Source of the DNA: Candidatus Saccharibacteria bacterium UBA5170
GTDB lineage: Bacteria > Patescibacteriota > Saccharimonadia > Saccharimonadales > Saccharimonadaceae
Reading direction: 5' to 3'
Assembly: GCA_002413425.1 (NCBI GenBank)
Contig: DHWY01000002.1
Coordinates: 201,719-225,168, forward strand
Length of the DNA stretch: 23,450 nucleotides
Shown: positions 13,993 through 20,872 of the stretch, in pieces
How positions within the stretch are numbered: position 1 is the first letter of the stretch
Layout: each line of letters begins with the position of its first letter
Notes under the pieces: model-generated
Database searches by the model: none
Told to the model about the DNA's origin: nothing
The model's input: only the letters and a program-made list of their open reading frames with translations
Program-made: the position numbers and the translations under genes

Positions 13993-14746
13993 GTGCTAGT
14001 ACCTCCTTAGCGAGTGCTTTGTACGCTCTGGCCCCTTTTGAAAATCTATCATATACGCCGACGGGCAGACCATGACTTGGCGCTTCAGCCAGGCGAATAT
14101 TTCTCGGAATGGTCGATTTAAACACTTTTCCCGGAAAATGCTTTTTGATTTCTTCGTGGACTTGACCGCTCAACGTGGTACGGGAATCTATCATTGTCGG
14201 CAGGACACCTAGCAATTCTAAGGTTGGGTTCATGGCCTTGCGGACCAGTTTCATCGTTTCAAGCAGCTGTCCAAGGCCCTCAAGAGCATAAAATTCAGCC
14301 TGAACCGGTAACAACACGTAAGAGGCCGCAATCAAACCATTCACCGTCAGCAGGCTCAAGCTTGGTGGGCTGTCGATAATAATAATGTCATAACCCTGTT
14401 GGCTCGCTTCGATAGCCGCTTTTAGACGAGAAAATCTCTTGTCGGCCTGCGCCAGTTGGACTTCGGTATTGGCTAGTAGCGGCGTGGTTGGCGCTAAGAA
14501 CAGATTTTTGTGCTCGGTGGGGATGACAATCTGGTCGAGTGTCATCTCTTCCATGACGACGTCAGCCATCGTGCCTTGCAATAGCTGCTTATCGATGCCG
14601 AGGCCGCTCGTCGCGTTGCCCTGAGGGTCAAAATCAACAAGCAGCGTTTTTTTACCCGATTTTGCAATATAATACGCCAAATTAACCGCGGTGGTCGTCT
14701 TACCGACTCCGCCCTTTTGATTGGTTACTGAGATTACCGTCGCCAC
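13979..14746 (-). CDS. parA: Chromosome-partitioning ATPase ParA (Soj)
   Basis: Deviant Walker-A ATPase that binds DNA non-specifically and positions ParB-parS complexes. With the GTG start at 14746 the protein is 255 aa and begins MATVISVTNQKGGVGKTTTA, with the P-loop at 11-18 and Lys11 and Lys16 in place. LLVDFDPQGNATSGLG and YDIIIIDSPPSLSLLTVNG follow. The ATG at 14776 in the same frame cannot be used, since it forms part of the TATAATG at the promoter. The GTG has GAGAGGG about 10 nt upstream. Translationally coupled to parB downstream. No other origin-linked genes lie nearby. Confidence 0.95.
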   Translation of the reverse strand: MATVISVTNQKGGVGKTTTAVNLAYYIAKSGKKTLLVDFDPQGNATSGLGIDKQLLQGTMADVVMEEMTLDQIVIPTEHKNLFLAPTTPLLANTEVQLAQADKRFSRLKAAIEASQQGYDIIIIDSPPSLSLLTVNGLIAASYVLLPVQAEFYALEGLGQLLETMKLVRKAMNPTLELLGVLPTMIDSRTTLSGQVHEEIKKHFPGKVFKSTIPRNIRLAEAPSHGLPVGVYDRFSKGARAYKALAKEVLARVDI

Positions 14747-14774
14747 GTGTCTGTTTCCCTCTCTCTTTTGCCCC

Positions 14775-14783
14775 ATTATACCA
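14775..14783 (-). promoter_or_regulatory. parAB promoter, extended -10
   Basis: The minus strand reads TGGTATAAT. It begins 11 nt beyond the rplU terminator stem and predicts a start near 14768, giving a leader of about 20 nt that contains GAGAGGG. This element rules out the longer parA frame. Confidence 0.75.
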
Positions 14784-14794
14784 TGAGCATAAAT

Positions 14795-14824
14795 AAAAAC
14801 CCCCGCTGACTTGCGGGGATTTTT
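14795..14824 (-). terminator. Intrinsic terminator of rplU
   Basis: AAAAACCCCCGC (14795-14806) and GCGGGGATTTTT (14813-14824) pair with one C-A mismatch around a 6-nt loop. On the minus strand a T-run follows the GC-rich stem. It starts 5 nt from the rplU stop. Confidence 0.88.
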
Positions 14825-14829
14825 ATCAT

Positions 14830-15141
14830 TTACTGGTTAATTGAAGTAATTTCAATCTTTGAGTATTTTTGGCGATGTCCGTTCTCTTTGTGAACACGCT
14901 TTTTTGATTTGTAGCGGATCACACGGATTTTTTCACCCTTTACAAGGTCGTCGATAACCGTTGCGGTTACCGTAGCACCTTTGACAGTTGGCATACCAAT
15001 GTGCGTTGTATCGCCATCAATAACCAACAGTGCATCAAGCGTGAGCTCTTTTGTGCCTTCCTGGAGGAGGTCCACCAGTAGGGTCTCTTTTTCGGCGACA
15101 ATAAATTGTTTGCCACCGATCTTAACGACTGCTTTTGTCAT
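14830..15141 (-). CDS. rplU: Large-subunit ribosomal protein bL21
   Basis: The 103-aa protein matches the family length and motifs: an N-terminal KAVVKIGGKQFIV and the C-terminal KGEKIRVIRYKSKKRVHKE with GHRQKYSKIEI, which binds 23S rRNA. ATG 15141 has AAAGGAAC upstream. The gene is a single unit with its own promoter and terminator. In most bacteria rplU is followed by rpmA (bL27) and obgE; here it is followed by parA, so the usual cluster is broken. Confidence 0.96.
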   Translation of the reverse strand: MTKAVVKIGGKQFIVAEKETLLVDLLQEGTKELTLDALLVIDGDTTHIGMPTVKGATVTATVIDDLVKGEKIRVIRYKSKKRVHKENGHRQKYSKIEITSINQ

Positions 15142-15175
15142 ATTGTTCCTTTAACGTTTAACTAATCAGTTGCTG

Positions 15176-15204
15176 ATTGTAACAGATACAGGGGTTGAGT
15201 GCAA
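15176..15204 (-). promoter_or_regulatory. rplU promoter
   Basis: On the minus strand TTGCAC (15204-15199), 17 nt, TACAAT (15181-15176), with a TGT making the -10 extended. The -35 lies within 3 nt of the stop codon of the upstream protease gene. The leader of about 30 nt contains a small AACT/AGTT hairpin. Confidence 0.8.
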
Positions 15205-15206
15205 GA

Positions 15207-15590
15207 CTAGGCGTCGTGGTTGTTTTGTAAAGCGTCAATCCGACTATGATCCAGCCCGTAATAATGCGCAATCTCATGCCAAAGTGTTCGTTTAATTTGT
15301 TTAAACAGCTGGGCTTCGGTCTGGACAACCGCCAAAATAGGATTCTTGAATAAAGTAATCTTATCGGGCAACACAAAAGTATAGCCTGCCCCACGTTTTG
15401 TCAGCGGGATACCCTCGTACAAACCAAGTAGCAGACTGTGCTCACCCAGATGAGATTTTACTCGCTGGTGTTCGTCTGGGTCGTCGGCGTAGACAATAGC
15501 GACGTTATTCAACCCCTTAATGTATTTTTGAGGCAACTCGTCCATCGCGCGAGTAATTAGTTCGTTAAATTCGGTGTCTGTCAAATTCAT
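15207..15590 (-). CDS. Zincin-like metallopeptidase family protein
   Basis: The 127-aa protein carries HEIAHYYGLDH at 105-115: His105 and His109 as zinc ligands, Glu106 as catalytic base and His115 as a likely third ligand. This matches the small stand-alone zincin_1/DUF1025-type family (minimal gluzincin-like proteins of about 110-130 aa). There is no signal peptide, so it is likely cytoplasmic. Substrate unknown. The ATG at 15590 is 6 nt from a TATACT element, implying a leaderless mRNA, or it may be read through from the small acidic gene 16 nt upstream. No ribosome site is seen. Confidence 0.85.
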   Translation of the reverse strand: MNLTDTEFNELITRAMDELPQKYIKGLNNVAIVYADDPDEHQRVKSHLGEHSLLLGLYEGIPLTKRGAGYTFVLPDKITLFKNPILAVVQTEAQLFKQIKRTLWHEIAHYYGLDHSRIDALQNNHDA

Positions 15591-15596
15591 ATACTA

Positions 15597-15602
15597 AGTA
15601 TA
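15597..15602 (-). promoter_or_regulatory. -10 element before the zincin gene
   Basis: Minus-strand TATACT ends 6 nt before the ATG at 15590. No TG extension or good -35 is seen, so this is weaker than the other promoters. Confidence 0.35.
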
Positions 15603-15606
15603 GCGT

Positions 15607-15804
15607 CTATTCATCCGAAAACGTAAACCATTCGGGATCTTCGTGAATATCATCAACCACATGATTCCAAAATGCCTCAAGGTTCGCTTCGTCAATCTGT
15701 TCATCCAGGTCAATATCTCGGCGTTGCTGATGCTCGGCAGGAATCTCATCTTTGTCAGACGATGGGTCAATTGGTTGAAACTGCAGATAAGTTAGTAGTG
15801 ACAT
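15607..15804 (-). CDS. Small acidic protein, unknown function
   Basis: A 65-aa, strongly acidic protein (about a third Asp/Glu, ending DPEWFTFSDE) with no membrane segment and no family I recognise. The N-terminal MSLLTYLQFQPID is mildly hydrophobic. ATG 15804 lies about 24 nt from the predicted transcript start, but no Shine-Dalgarno is present. A consensus promoter and an operator-like inverted repeat stand upstream, which supports it being a real, regulated gene. Acidic composition is seen in inhibitors, DNA mimics and antitoxins, but nothing here specifies which. It is likely cotranscribed with the zincin gene 16 nt downstream. Confidence 0.6.
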   Translation of the reverse strand: MSLLTYLQFQPIDPSSDKDEIPAEHQQRRDIDLDEQIDEANLEAFWNHVVDDIHEDPEWFTFSDE

Positions 15805-15818
15805 ATTATGTGTGTTTT

Positions 15819-15863
15819 TAGTGTTACTACACGTATATTAGCACAAACACTATGTTTTGTCAA
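15819..15863 (-). promoter_or_regulatory. Consensus promoter with flanking inverted repeat
   Basis: On the minus strand TTGACA (15863-15858), 17 nt, TAATAT (15840-15835), with TGC extending the -10. TAGTGTT (15819-15825) and AACACTA (15846-15852) form a perfect 7-bp inverted repeat around the -10 element, suggesting a repressor operator. Confidence 0.7.
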
Positions 15864-15904
15864 TCACCCACCTTCCAAATTGCCCCTCACAGGGCTTTCT
15901 GTAG

Positions 15905-16294
15905 TTAAGCTTTTTTACTGAGCAGCTGAATAGCTGAAGCGACGCCCCAGCCAATCAGTGTGTACACAAGTGCAGCGACGAGCGTTTCTAGCTCGAGGCG
16001 TGATACGCCAGCTTGAAATTGACTGATCTGAAGTAACCCTCTGAAGCCAGCCACAAACGGATCGGTGATGACATAGATGAAATTGGCAAATTGATTCTCA
16101 AGATTAGCACCCAAGAGCGCTAACACAACTCGTACCAATAGAAACGCTACAACTATCCCCACCAAAAACCATACAATACGCACGCCTCGATTGACGTGCT
16201 CGTCACGACTTTCGTGATTCACCTCACGAGTGACGACGCGCTGACCACCACGGTCTTCCTGTTGTTCAGTTACTTGTTCTGTTGTATCAACCAT
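15905..16294 (-). CDS. YggT-family membrane protein with hydrophilic N-terminal extension
   Basis: A 129-aa protein with two hydrophobic regions, at about 40-63 (IVWFLVGIVVAFLLVRVVLA) and 104-124, and between them the YggT signature LLGANLENQFANFIYVITDPFVAGFR. YggT proteins are found near ftsZ/sepF in many bacteria and are linked to division or osmotic stress; the role here is unproven. The start is ATG 16294, set by GGAGGT exactly 6 nt upstream; an in-frame ATG at 16315 lacks such a site. The first 35 residues are polar and charged, longer than the usual YggT N-terminus. The 3' side has only a weak GCCCT/AGGGC hairpin near 15880, not a clear terminator. Confidence 0.85.
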   Translation of the reverse strand: MVDTTEQVTEQQEDRGGQRVVTREVNHESRDEHVNRGVRIVWFLVGIVVAFLLVRVVLALLGANLENQFANFIYVITDPFVAGFRGLLQISQFQAGVSRLELETLVAALVYTLIGWGVASAIQLLSKKA

Positions 16295-16332
16295 GCGACT
16301 ACCTCCGTATGCCATTAGATTGTTGTATTCTA

Positions 16333-16338
16333 AGTATA
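16333..16338 (-). promoter_or_regulatory. YggT gene -10 element
   Basis: Minus-strand TATACT, predicting a start near 16326 and a leader of about 30 nt that includes the GGAGGT ribosome site. The -35 is weak. Confidence 0.45.
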
Positions 16339-16375
16339 CTACTAAATCCCTATCTTATATATCAGCAGTCTGTGG

Positions 16376-19234
16376 TCATGTTTTTTGCAATGAAAGGCTC
16401 AGCTCTGTACCCCCGACCATTACCGTCGCCTGGTAGCTATACGTACTAGACGAAATCATCATAGCGAGTGTCTCGGCACAAATAACGTCGGCATGCTCAC
16501 TAATAACCGTTTGGAGTTCATCGTCGTGAGCCACGAGGCCAAGCGCAATACGATCATCGACATTCAGCCCAGCCTGCTTGCGGGCGTTTTGGACGTGACG
16601 AATAATCTCACGCGATAATCCCTCGCGCTTTAACTCTGGAGTAATCACTAAATCAAGCATCAACTCGTCACCTTGAAGGACTGTTTTAACATTTAGCTCT
16701 TCGGTCAAAATATCCTTAAAGTTCACGAACTCGCCAAGTGTCGGCACAGTGACGCTCGCCAAAGGCTGACGAATCTTGAGGTGTTCTTTGGCGCGAATAC
16801 TAAGGGCTTGATTGACGTAGTCTCGAACCGTTTCCATATCTTGGACGACTAGTTCATTGATATGACCAGTCTTCGGCCAGTCAAGTAAGTGAACGCTTTC
16901 GCCGCCCGTTAATTTCTGGTACAGCTCTTCGGCCAGGAATGGTGTAAACGGTGCAAGTATTTGACTCAGTTGAACCAGCACGTAGTGTAGAGTTCGGTAG
17001 GCATTGTTTTTATCGGTATCATCACCCGACTTCCAGAAGCGGCGACGACTGCGTCGTACATACCAGTTGCTGGCATCTTCAATGAATGGCAAAATCGGCT
17101 TAACGGCGTTAGGGATATCGTAGGCATCCATATTCTTCTCGATAGTTTGAGTCAGCTGGTGGACACGACTGATAATCCATTGGTCGAGCGGGTTTTCAAG
17201 CTGTTCGGTTGGATCGGTCAAATCTCCCTTAAACTCCCAGCCATCGACTTCGGCGTACATAGTAAAGAAATCATACATATTCCACACCATAGTCAGTTTG
17301 CGTGCCACGTCCCCTACCTCTTTATCTTGCAAAGCAAAATCCTCGCCACTGAGGGCAGGAGATTGTAACATCAAAAAGCGGAGACTATCAGCTGAAAATT
17401 GGTCCATCAGGATATTCGGATTAGTGAAATTACCCAAGCTCTTGCTCATCTTGCGGCCGTCATTGCCTGAAATTGTACCGGTCACGATTACATTTTTGAA
17501 AGCGTTTTTGCCAAATAGACCGACACTGATAGCGTGGACATAGTAGAACCAGGCTCGGACCTGGCCTACATATTCAACGATGAAATCACCGGGGAAATTG
17601 GCTTCAAACTTTTCGATATTCTCAAATGGATAATGGAATTGGGCAAATGGCATACTTCCAGCCTCAAACCAGCTATCCATCACTTTATCGATGCGGGAAT
17701 ATGTCACGCCATCTATAACGAAGGTGACGTCATCAACCCAAGGGCGATGATAATCATCGAGGCGTTCACCCGAAAGTTGCTCGAGCTCGTCATAGCTACC
17801 GATAACCTTGCGTAGCGTAGTACCATCGCTTGCTTTACCCTCCCAAATCGGCATAGCGGTTGCCCAAAAACGATCGCGCGATATATTCCAATCCGGCGCA
17901 GTTTGAACTGTTTTTTCGAACCGTCCATGCTTGATATGTGGTGGGAACCAAGTGATATTTTCGGTGTTTTCCACAAGCATTTTCTCTCGCTGCCCGTCAA
18001 TGTCCATAAACCAGCTCGGATGAGCCCGATACATAAGCTTCGTGCCGCAGCGATGACAGTGCGGATAGCTGTGACGCACATAGTCAATTGCTAAAACGAC
18101 ACCACGCTCATGCAACGTTTTTGCAATCGTCTTGTTGATATCCCAAACGTATTCACCTTCCCAGTCACCTTCCGTAAAATGACCCGTCTCATCGAGAGTG
18201 TGAACTATAGGAATTTTGTTTGCTTGCGCGAGAGCAAAGTCCTCTTCACCGTAGGCTGGTGCGAGGTGAACAATACCGGTGCCATCTTCGGTTGTGACGT
18301 AATCGGCTGCCCATACCTTGTGCGCGTTCTCGCCGCGATCATCAAATAATGGCTCGTACGACCGACCAACCAACTCACTACCCTTGATCAAAGTAGCACT
18401 TACCTCTTTTATAGCTACTTTGCTTTTATTTTGCAGTGTATCTAATAAACTGAACGCTGCAATCAGCGTTTCGCCATCTTCGGTCTTGAATTTTACATAA
18501 TCTACGTCTTTATTGACGGCTACAGCGGTATTTGCAGGCAACGTCCAAGGCGTTGTCGTCCATGCAAGCAATGAGACATCTTCATCGACAAGCTTGAATT
18601 TGACGTAAACGCTAGGATCAGTCACATCCTGATAGGCGCCGCTATCCATCGTGACTTCGGCTTTACTGAGCGGCGTCGCATCTTGAGTACAATACATAAG
18701 CACCTTTTCACCTTCGTAAATCTTGCCTTTATCGTAAAGCTCTTTGAACGCCCACCAGACAGATTCCATGTAGTCCTTGTCCATCGTCTTATATGAACCT
18801 TTGAAATCAACCCAGCGACCAATCCGATCAATCGTATCTTCCCAGAGTGAACTTGTCTGCACCATGTTTTCGCGCGCAGCGATAATATATTTCTCGAGAC
18901 CGTAATCGAGGACGTCCTGCTTTCCTTTCAAGCCAAGTTTTTTCTCGGTATAGATTTCGGCCGGCAAGCCGTGACAATCCCAACCCCACACACGCTCGAC
19001 TCGTTTGCCTTTCATCGTCTGATAACGAGGCACAGCATCTTTGACGACACTGCTAAGCAACGTTCCGTGGTGTGGTACGCCAGTAATAAACGGCGGACCA
19101 TCATAAAATACATAGGCATTCTCTTTGGGTCGTTGCTCGATTGATTTTTCAAACGTCTTATTTTGTTTCCACTGCGCCACAATATCTTTTTCGTATTCCA
19201 GAGCTCGTCGGCGGGTGTTGGCTTTAAACTTCAT
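16376..19234 (-). CDS. ileS: Isoleucyl-tRNA synthetase, eukaryote-like type
   Basis: Class I enzyme of 952 aa that charges tRNA-Ile. Its ATP-site motif is GPPFITGVPHHGTLL: the HIGH tetrad is H55-H-G-T58, with Thr where His is usual. KMSKS is intact at 595-599. The CP1 editing domain has TTPWTLPANTAVAV and HLAPAYGEEDF with its Asp. A zinc-binding CHRCG lies before MYRAHPSWF. The GxPHxG context and C-terminal region resemble type 2 (eukaryote/archaea-like) IleRS, the group often insensitive to mupirocin. ATG 19234 is set by AAAGGAAG just upstream; the frame could start 8 codons earlier but would enter the T-run of the leader. Controlled by the T-box at 19250-19485. Confidence 0.96.
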   Translation of the reverse strand: MKFKANTRRRALEYEKDIVAQWKQNKTFEKSIEQRPKENAYVFYDGPPFITGVPHHGTLLSSVVKDAVPRYQTMKGKRVERVWGWDCHGLPAEIYTEKKLGLKGKQDVLDYGLEKYIIAARENMVQTSSLWEDTIDRIGRWVDFKGSYKTMDKDYMESVWWAFKELYDKGKIYEGEKVLMYCTQDATPLSKAEVTMDSGAYQDVTDPSVYVKFKLVDEDVSLLAWTTTPWTLPANTAVAVNKDVDYVKFKTEDGETLIAAFSLLDTLQNKSKVAIKEVSATLIKGSELVGRSYEPLFDDRGENAHKVWAADYVTTEDGTGIVHLAPAYGEEDFALAQANKIPIVHTLDETGHFTEGDWEGEYVWDINKTIAKTLHERGVVLAIDYVRHSYPHCHRCGTKLMYRAHPSWFMDIDGQREKMLVENTENITWFPPHIKHGRFEKTVQTAPDWNISRDRFWATAMPIWEGKASDGTTLRKVIGSYDELEQLSGERLDDYHRPWVDDVTFVIDGVTYSRIDKVMDSWFEAGSMPFAQFHYPFENIEKFEANFPGDFIVEYVGQVRAWFYYVHAISVGLFGKNAFKNVIVTGTISGNDGRKMSKSLGNFTNPNILMDQFSADSLRFLMLQSPALSGEDFALQDKEVGDVARKLTMVWNMYDFFTMYAEVDGWEFKGDLTDPTEQLENPLDQWIISRVHQLTQTIEKNMDAYDIPNAVKPILPFIEDASNWYVRRSRRRFWKSGDDTDKNNAYRTLHYVLVQLSQILAPFTPFLAEELYQKLTGGESVHLLDWPKTGHINELVVQDMETVRDYVNQALSIRAKEHLKIRQPLASVTVPTLGEFVNFKDILTEELNVKTVLQGDELMLDLVITPELKREGLSREIIRHVQNARKQAGLNVDDRIALGLVAHDDELQTVISEHADVICAETLAMMISSSTYSYQATVMVGGTELSLSLQKT

Positions 19235-19249
19235 CTTGCTTCCTTTCTG

Positions 19250-19485
19250 AAAAAACAAAAATCCCTATTTAGTCACTGGAATCCGCGTGAGCGGACGGTA
19301 CCATCCAGTTTCCAAAAAGAGATTCTTCTTAGCGCTTAGTTATTCGATCTAACGAGTCGATCATCGTTCGGTTCTACTCTCACTGCTGATTTCTTCCGAA
19401 AAACATTCGCGTTTGATAATCGCTCATCCTGCGTGACAGGAATGTTTCACTTATAATCTTACCGTGATTCTTCATCGTTAGCAAC
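19250..19485 (-). promoter_or_regulatory. T-box riboswitch for isoleucine in the ileS leader
   Basis: Read on the minus strand: the Stem I base GTTGCT (19485-19480) pairs with AGCAGT (19387-19382). Directly before the 3' strand, the specifier loop carries ATC (19390-19388), an Ile codon. A distal stem AAACATTC/GAATGTTT (19447-19440 with 19408-19401) is perfect. A further hairpin AACGA/TCGTT lies at 19351-19368. The antiterminator is textbook: ACTGGA (19309-19304) with TCCAGT (19280-19275), the T-box bulge TGGTACC (19303-19297), and an upper stem GTCCGC/GCGGAT. The U in TGGT fits the A73 discriminator of tRNA-Ile. A competing ATTCC/GGGAT hairpin with TTTTTGTTTTTT follows, indicating transcriptional attenuation. 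This explains the whole 260-nt gap upstream of ileS. Confidence 0.88.
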
Positions 19486-19521
19486 TGCTGAAGATAACTA
19501 CTTAGTGTGCCCACTCAGACC

Positions 19522-20154
19522 TTAGGCGAAAAGTTCACTGCTGTATTTTAAAATAATTCCAGCTATAACGGCCACCACGATTATTCCAAGGGCTAATTTA
19601 TCGTAATCTTTTCTAATAAATTCCTTAGCTCGTTTTGCCAACTTGACCGACAAATACAGATTGTCTTCGCGTATATTGTAGCGTGTCATTGAGAAAAATA
19701 CGAAGGTTGTCGACAATGTAACAAGGAGACACCACGGGCACAACGCCTGAATGACAAACATACTCATATACAACAAGTAATACGCGAACAAAAAACCTAG
19801 TGTATAACAAAATTGAGCGATAACCATAAACTTTCGCGGAAACTTGACGCCAGCTAAGCCGGCAATAGCGACAGTAATAACTATTGGCTCAGCAATCAGC
19901 CCCAAAAAACTGTTTGGAAACCCAAATAAAGCTGCTGAGGGATGCTTGGCAACGGTCGCACAATTGATAATGACATTCACACTACAACTGAGCTGGGCAT
20001 TGGGGTTCTTCGCCAAGTCCACCGCTTCAACCGATAGTACAAACGCGGCGACAAGACTTAGAAGCGCACCGATCAGCATGCTTGCAAAGATCCAACGATT
20101 GTCACGCACTCGTCTGTCCTGGTGTGTAAAGTACACCTTTAGTTTACTGAACAT
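19522..20154 (-). CDS. Vitamin K epoxide reductase (VKOR) family protein
   Basis: Bacterial VKOR reoxidises a DsbA-like partner and passes electrons to quinone, driving disulfide formation in exported proteins. The 210-aa protein has about five hydrophobic segments, the loop cysteines Cys57 and Cys65 (SCSVNVIINC), the FGFPNSFLGL motif, and the quinone-side CPWC at 139-142. It lacks the fused thioredoxin domain of many VKORs, so a separate periplasmic-side partner is needed. It overlaps the upstream thioredoxin-fold gene by 11 nt. A basic cytoplasmic loop (KLAKRAKEFIRKDYDK) precedes the last helix. A likely client in the window is the LCP protein, with four external cysteines. Confidence 0.93.
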   Translation of the reverse strand: MFSKLKVYFTHQDRRVRDNRWIFASMLIGALLSLVAAFVLSVEAVDLAKNPNAQLSCSVNVIINCATVAKHPSAALFGFPNSFLGLIAEPIVITVAIAGLAGVKFPRKFMVIAQFCYTLGFLFAYYLLYMSMFVIQALCPWCLLVTLSTTFVFFSMTRYNIREDNLYLSVKLAKRAKEFIRKDYDKLALGIIVVAVIAGIILKYSSELFA

Positions 20155-20404
20155 AATAACTAACTTCGCTTATTGTTGGCAATGGCAGACCGCGCCACAT
20201 ATTCTGCATAATGCTATCATCCGATAGAGCGACAACCGTAGGATATTGCACGATATCATAGGCACGGCAAAATTGCTCTCCGTCAGCAGTCTCTGGATCG
20301 ACTGTCTCTAAGACGTGGGTTGTTTGCCGTTCAAAATCGCGTAAAAAATCGAGTACAGCACGAGCGTGGTCGCTTTCGTTCTTATAGACAATGACAACCT
20401 TCAT
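20144..20404 (-). CDS. Small thioredoxin-fold protein lacking the CXXC site
   Basis: An 86-aa protein with a beta-alpha-beta start (MKVVIVYKNESDHARAVLDFL) and the cis-proline segment YDIVQYPTVVALSDD typical of thioredoxin/glutaredoxin folds (Pro55). The position where CXXC normally sits, after the first strand, reads YKNESDHA, with no cysteine. The only cysteine is Cys46. There is no signal peptide, so it is probably cytoplasmic. It may be a redox-inactive or monothiol member. ATG 20404 is 6 nt past the nrdR stop, without a clear ribosome site, and its 3' end overlaps VKOR. The fold assignment is by motif, not by structure. Confidence 0.7.
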   Translation of the reverse strand: MKVVIVYKNESDHARAVLDFLRDFERQTTHVLETVDPETADGEQFCRAYDIVQYPTVVALSDDSIMQNMWRGLPLPTISEVSYYVQ

Positions 20405-20410
20405 AAAAGA

Positions 20411-20866
20411 CTAGTTGTCCAATTTTTGATGACGACGGTGTTCGAGAATCTTCACAAAGTCATCGAGGGTTTTAAATTCATGGTAGACACTGGCAAAACG
20501 AACATAGGCAACTTCATTGCGTACCGCAAGTTCGTCGAGGACTTTATCGCCGACTTGTTTGGACGAAATTTCGTTTTCACCGATTACATACAGTCCATCT
20601 TCTATGTCCGAAATCATTTCTTCAACTTCAACCTCAGAAGCAAAAAACTTTCCGACTGATCGTTTGATGGCAATTGCCAATTTTTCACGATCGAATAGCT
20701 CGCGGGTACCGTCTTTTTTGATAATCGCAAGATTAGGCTTCTCGATACGCTCATAGGTCGTAAAACGGGTACCATCTGGAGACTCTCGGCGTCGACGAAT
20801 CGTCACCCCGTCCCCTACCTCGCGAGACTCGATGACCCTGCTATCACCGATGTTATATTGCGACAT
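20411..20866 (-). CDS. nrdR: NrdR-like transcriptional regulator without zinc-ribbon cysteines
   Basis: NrdR represses ribonucleotide reductase genes when (d)ATP fills its ATP-cone. This 151-aa protein keeps the family frame (VIESREVGDGVTIRRRRE, then RFTTYERIE) and an intact ATP-cone (IIKKDGTRELFDREKLAIAI, with VRFASVYHEFKTLDDF). The four cysteines that make the N-terminal zinc ribbon are gone: the start reads MSQYNIGDSR instead of MxCPxCxxxxTK, and RRRESPDGTRF replaces RRRxCxxCxxRF. DNA binding must therefore be altered or absent. ATG 20866 is 6 nt past the ftsZ stop, and no upstream start restores the cysteines since the ftsZ stop region intervenes. Cotranscribed with ftsZ. Confidence 0.88.
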   Translation of the reverse strand: MSQYNIGDSRVIESREVGDGVTIRRRRESPDGTRFTTYERIEKPNLAIIKKDGTRELFDREKLAIAIKRSVGKFFASEVEVEEMISDIEDGLYVIGENEISSKQVGDKVLDELAVRNEVAYVRFASVYHEFKTLDDFVKILEHRRHQKLDN

Positions 20867-20872
20867 CCTAGT

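Noticed and set aside
14747..14776. Longer parA start at ATG 14776
   Set aside because: This ATG is part of TATAATG in the promoter; the GTG at 14746 has a ribosome site and matches the family N-terminus.
13099..14776. parS sites near parAB
   Set aside because: Searched by eye for TGTTTCACGTGAAACA. Only half-sites such as TGTTTCAC (about 843 and 19443) occur, and the latter is part of the T-box stem.
15870..15900. Terminator after the YggT gene
   Set aside because: The GCCCT/AGGGC hairpin is short and is followed by no T-run on the minus strand.
19259..19521. tRNA gene or small ORF in the gap before ileS
   Set aside because: No cloverleaf or TTC-loop sequence is seen; the gap is fully explained by the T-box leader.
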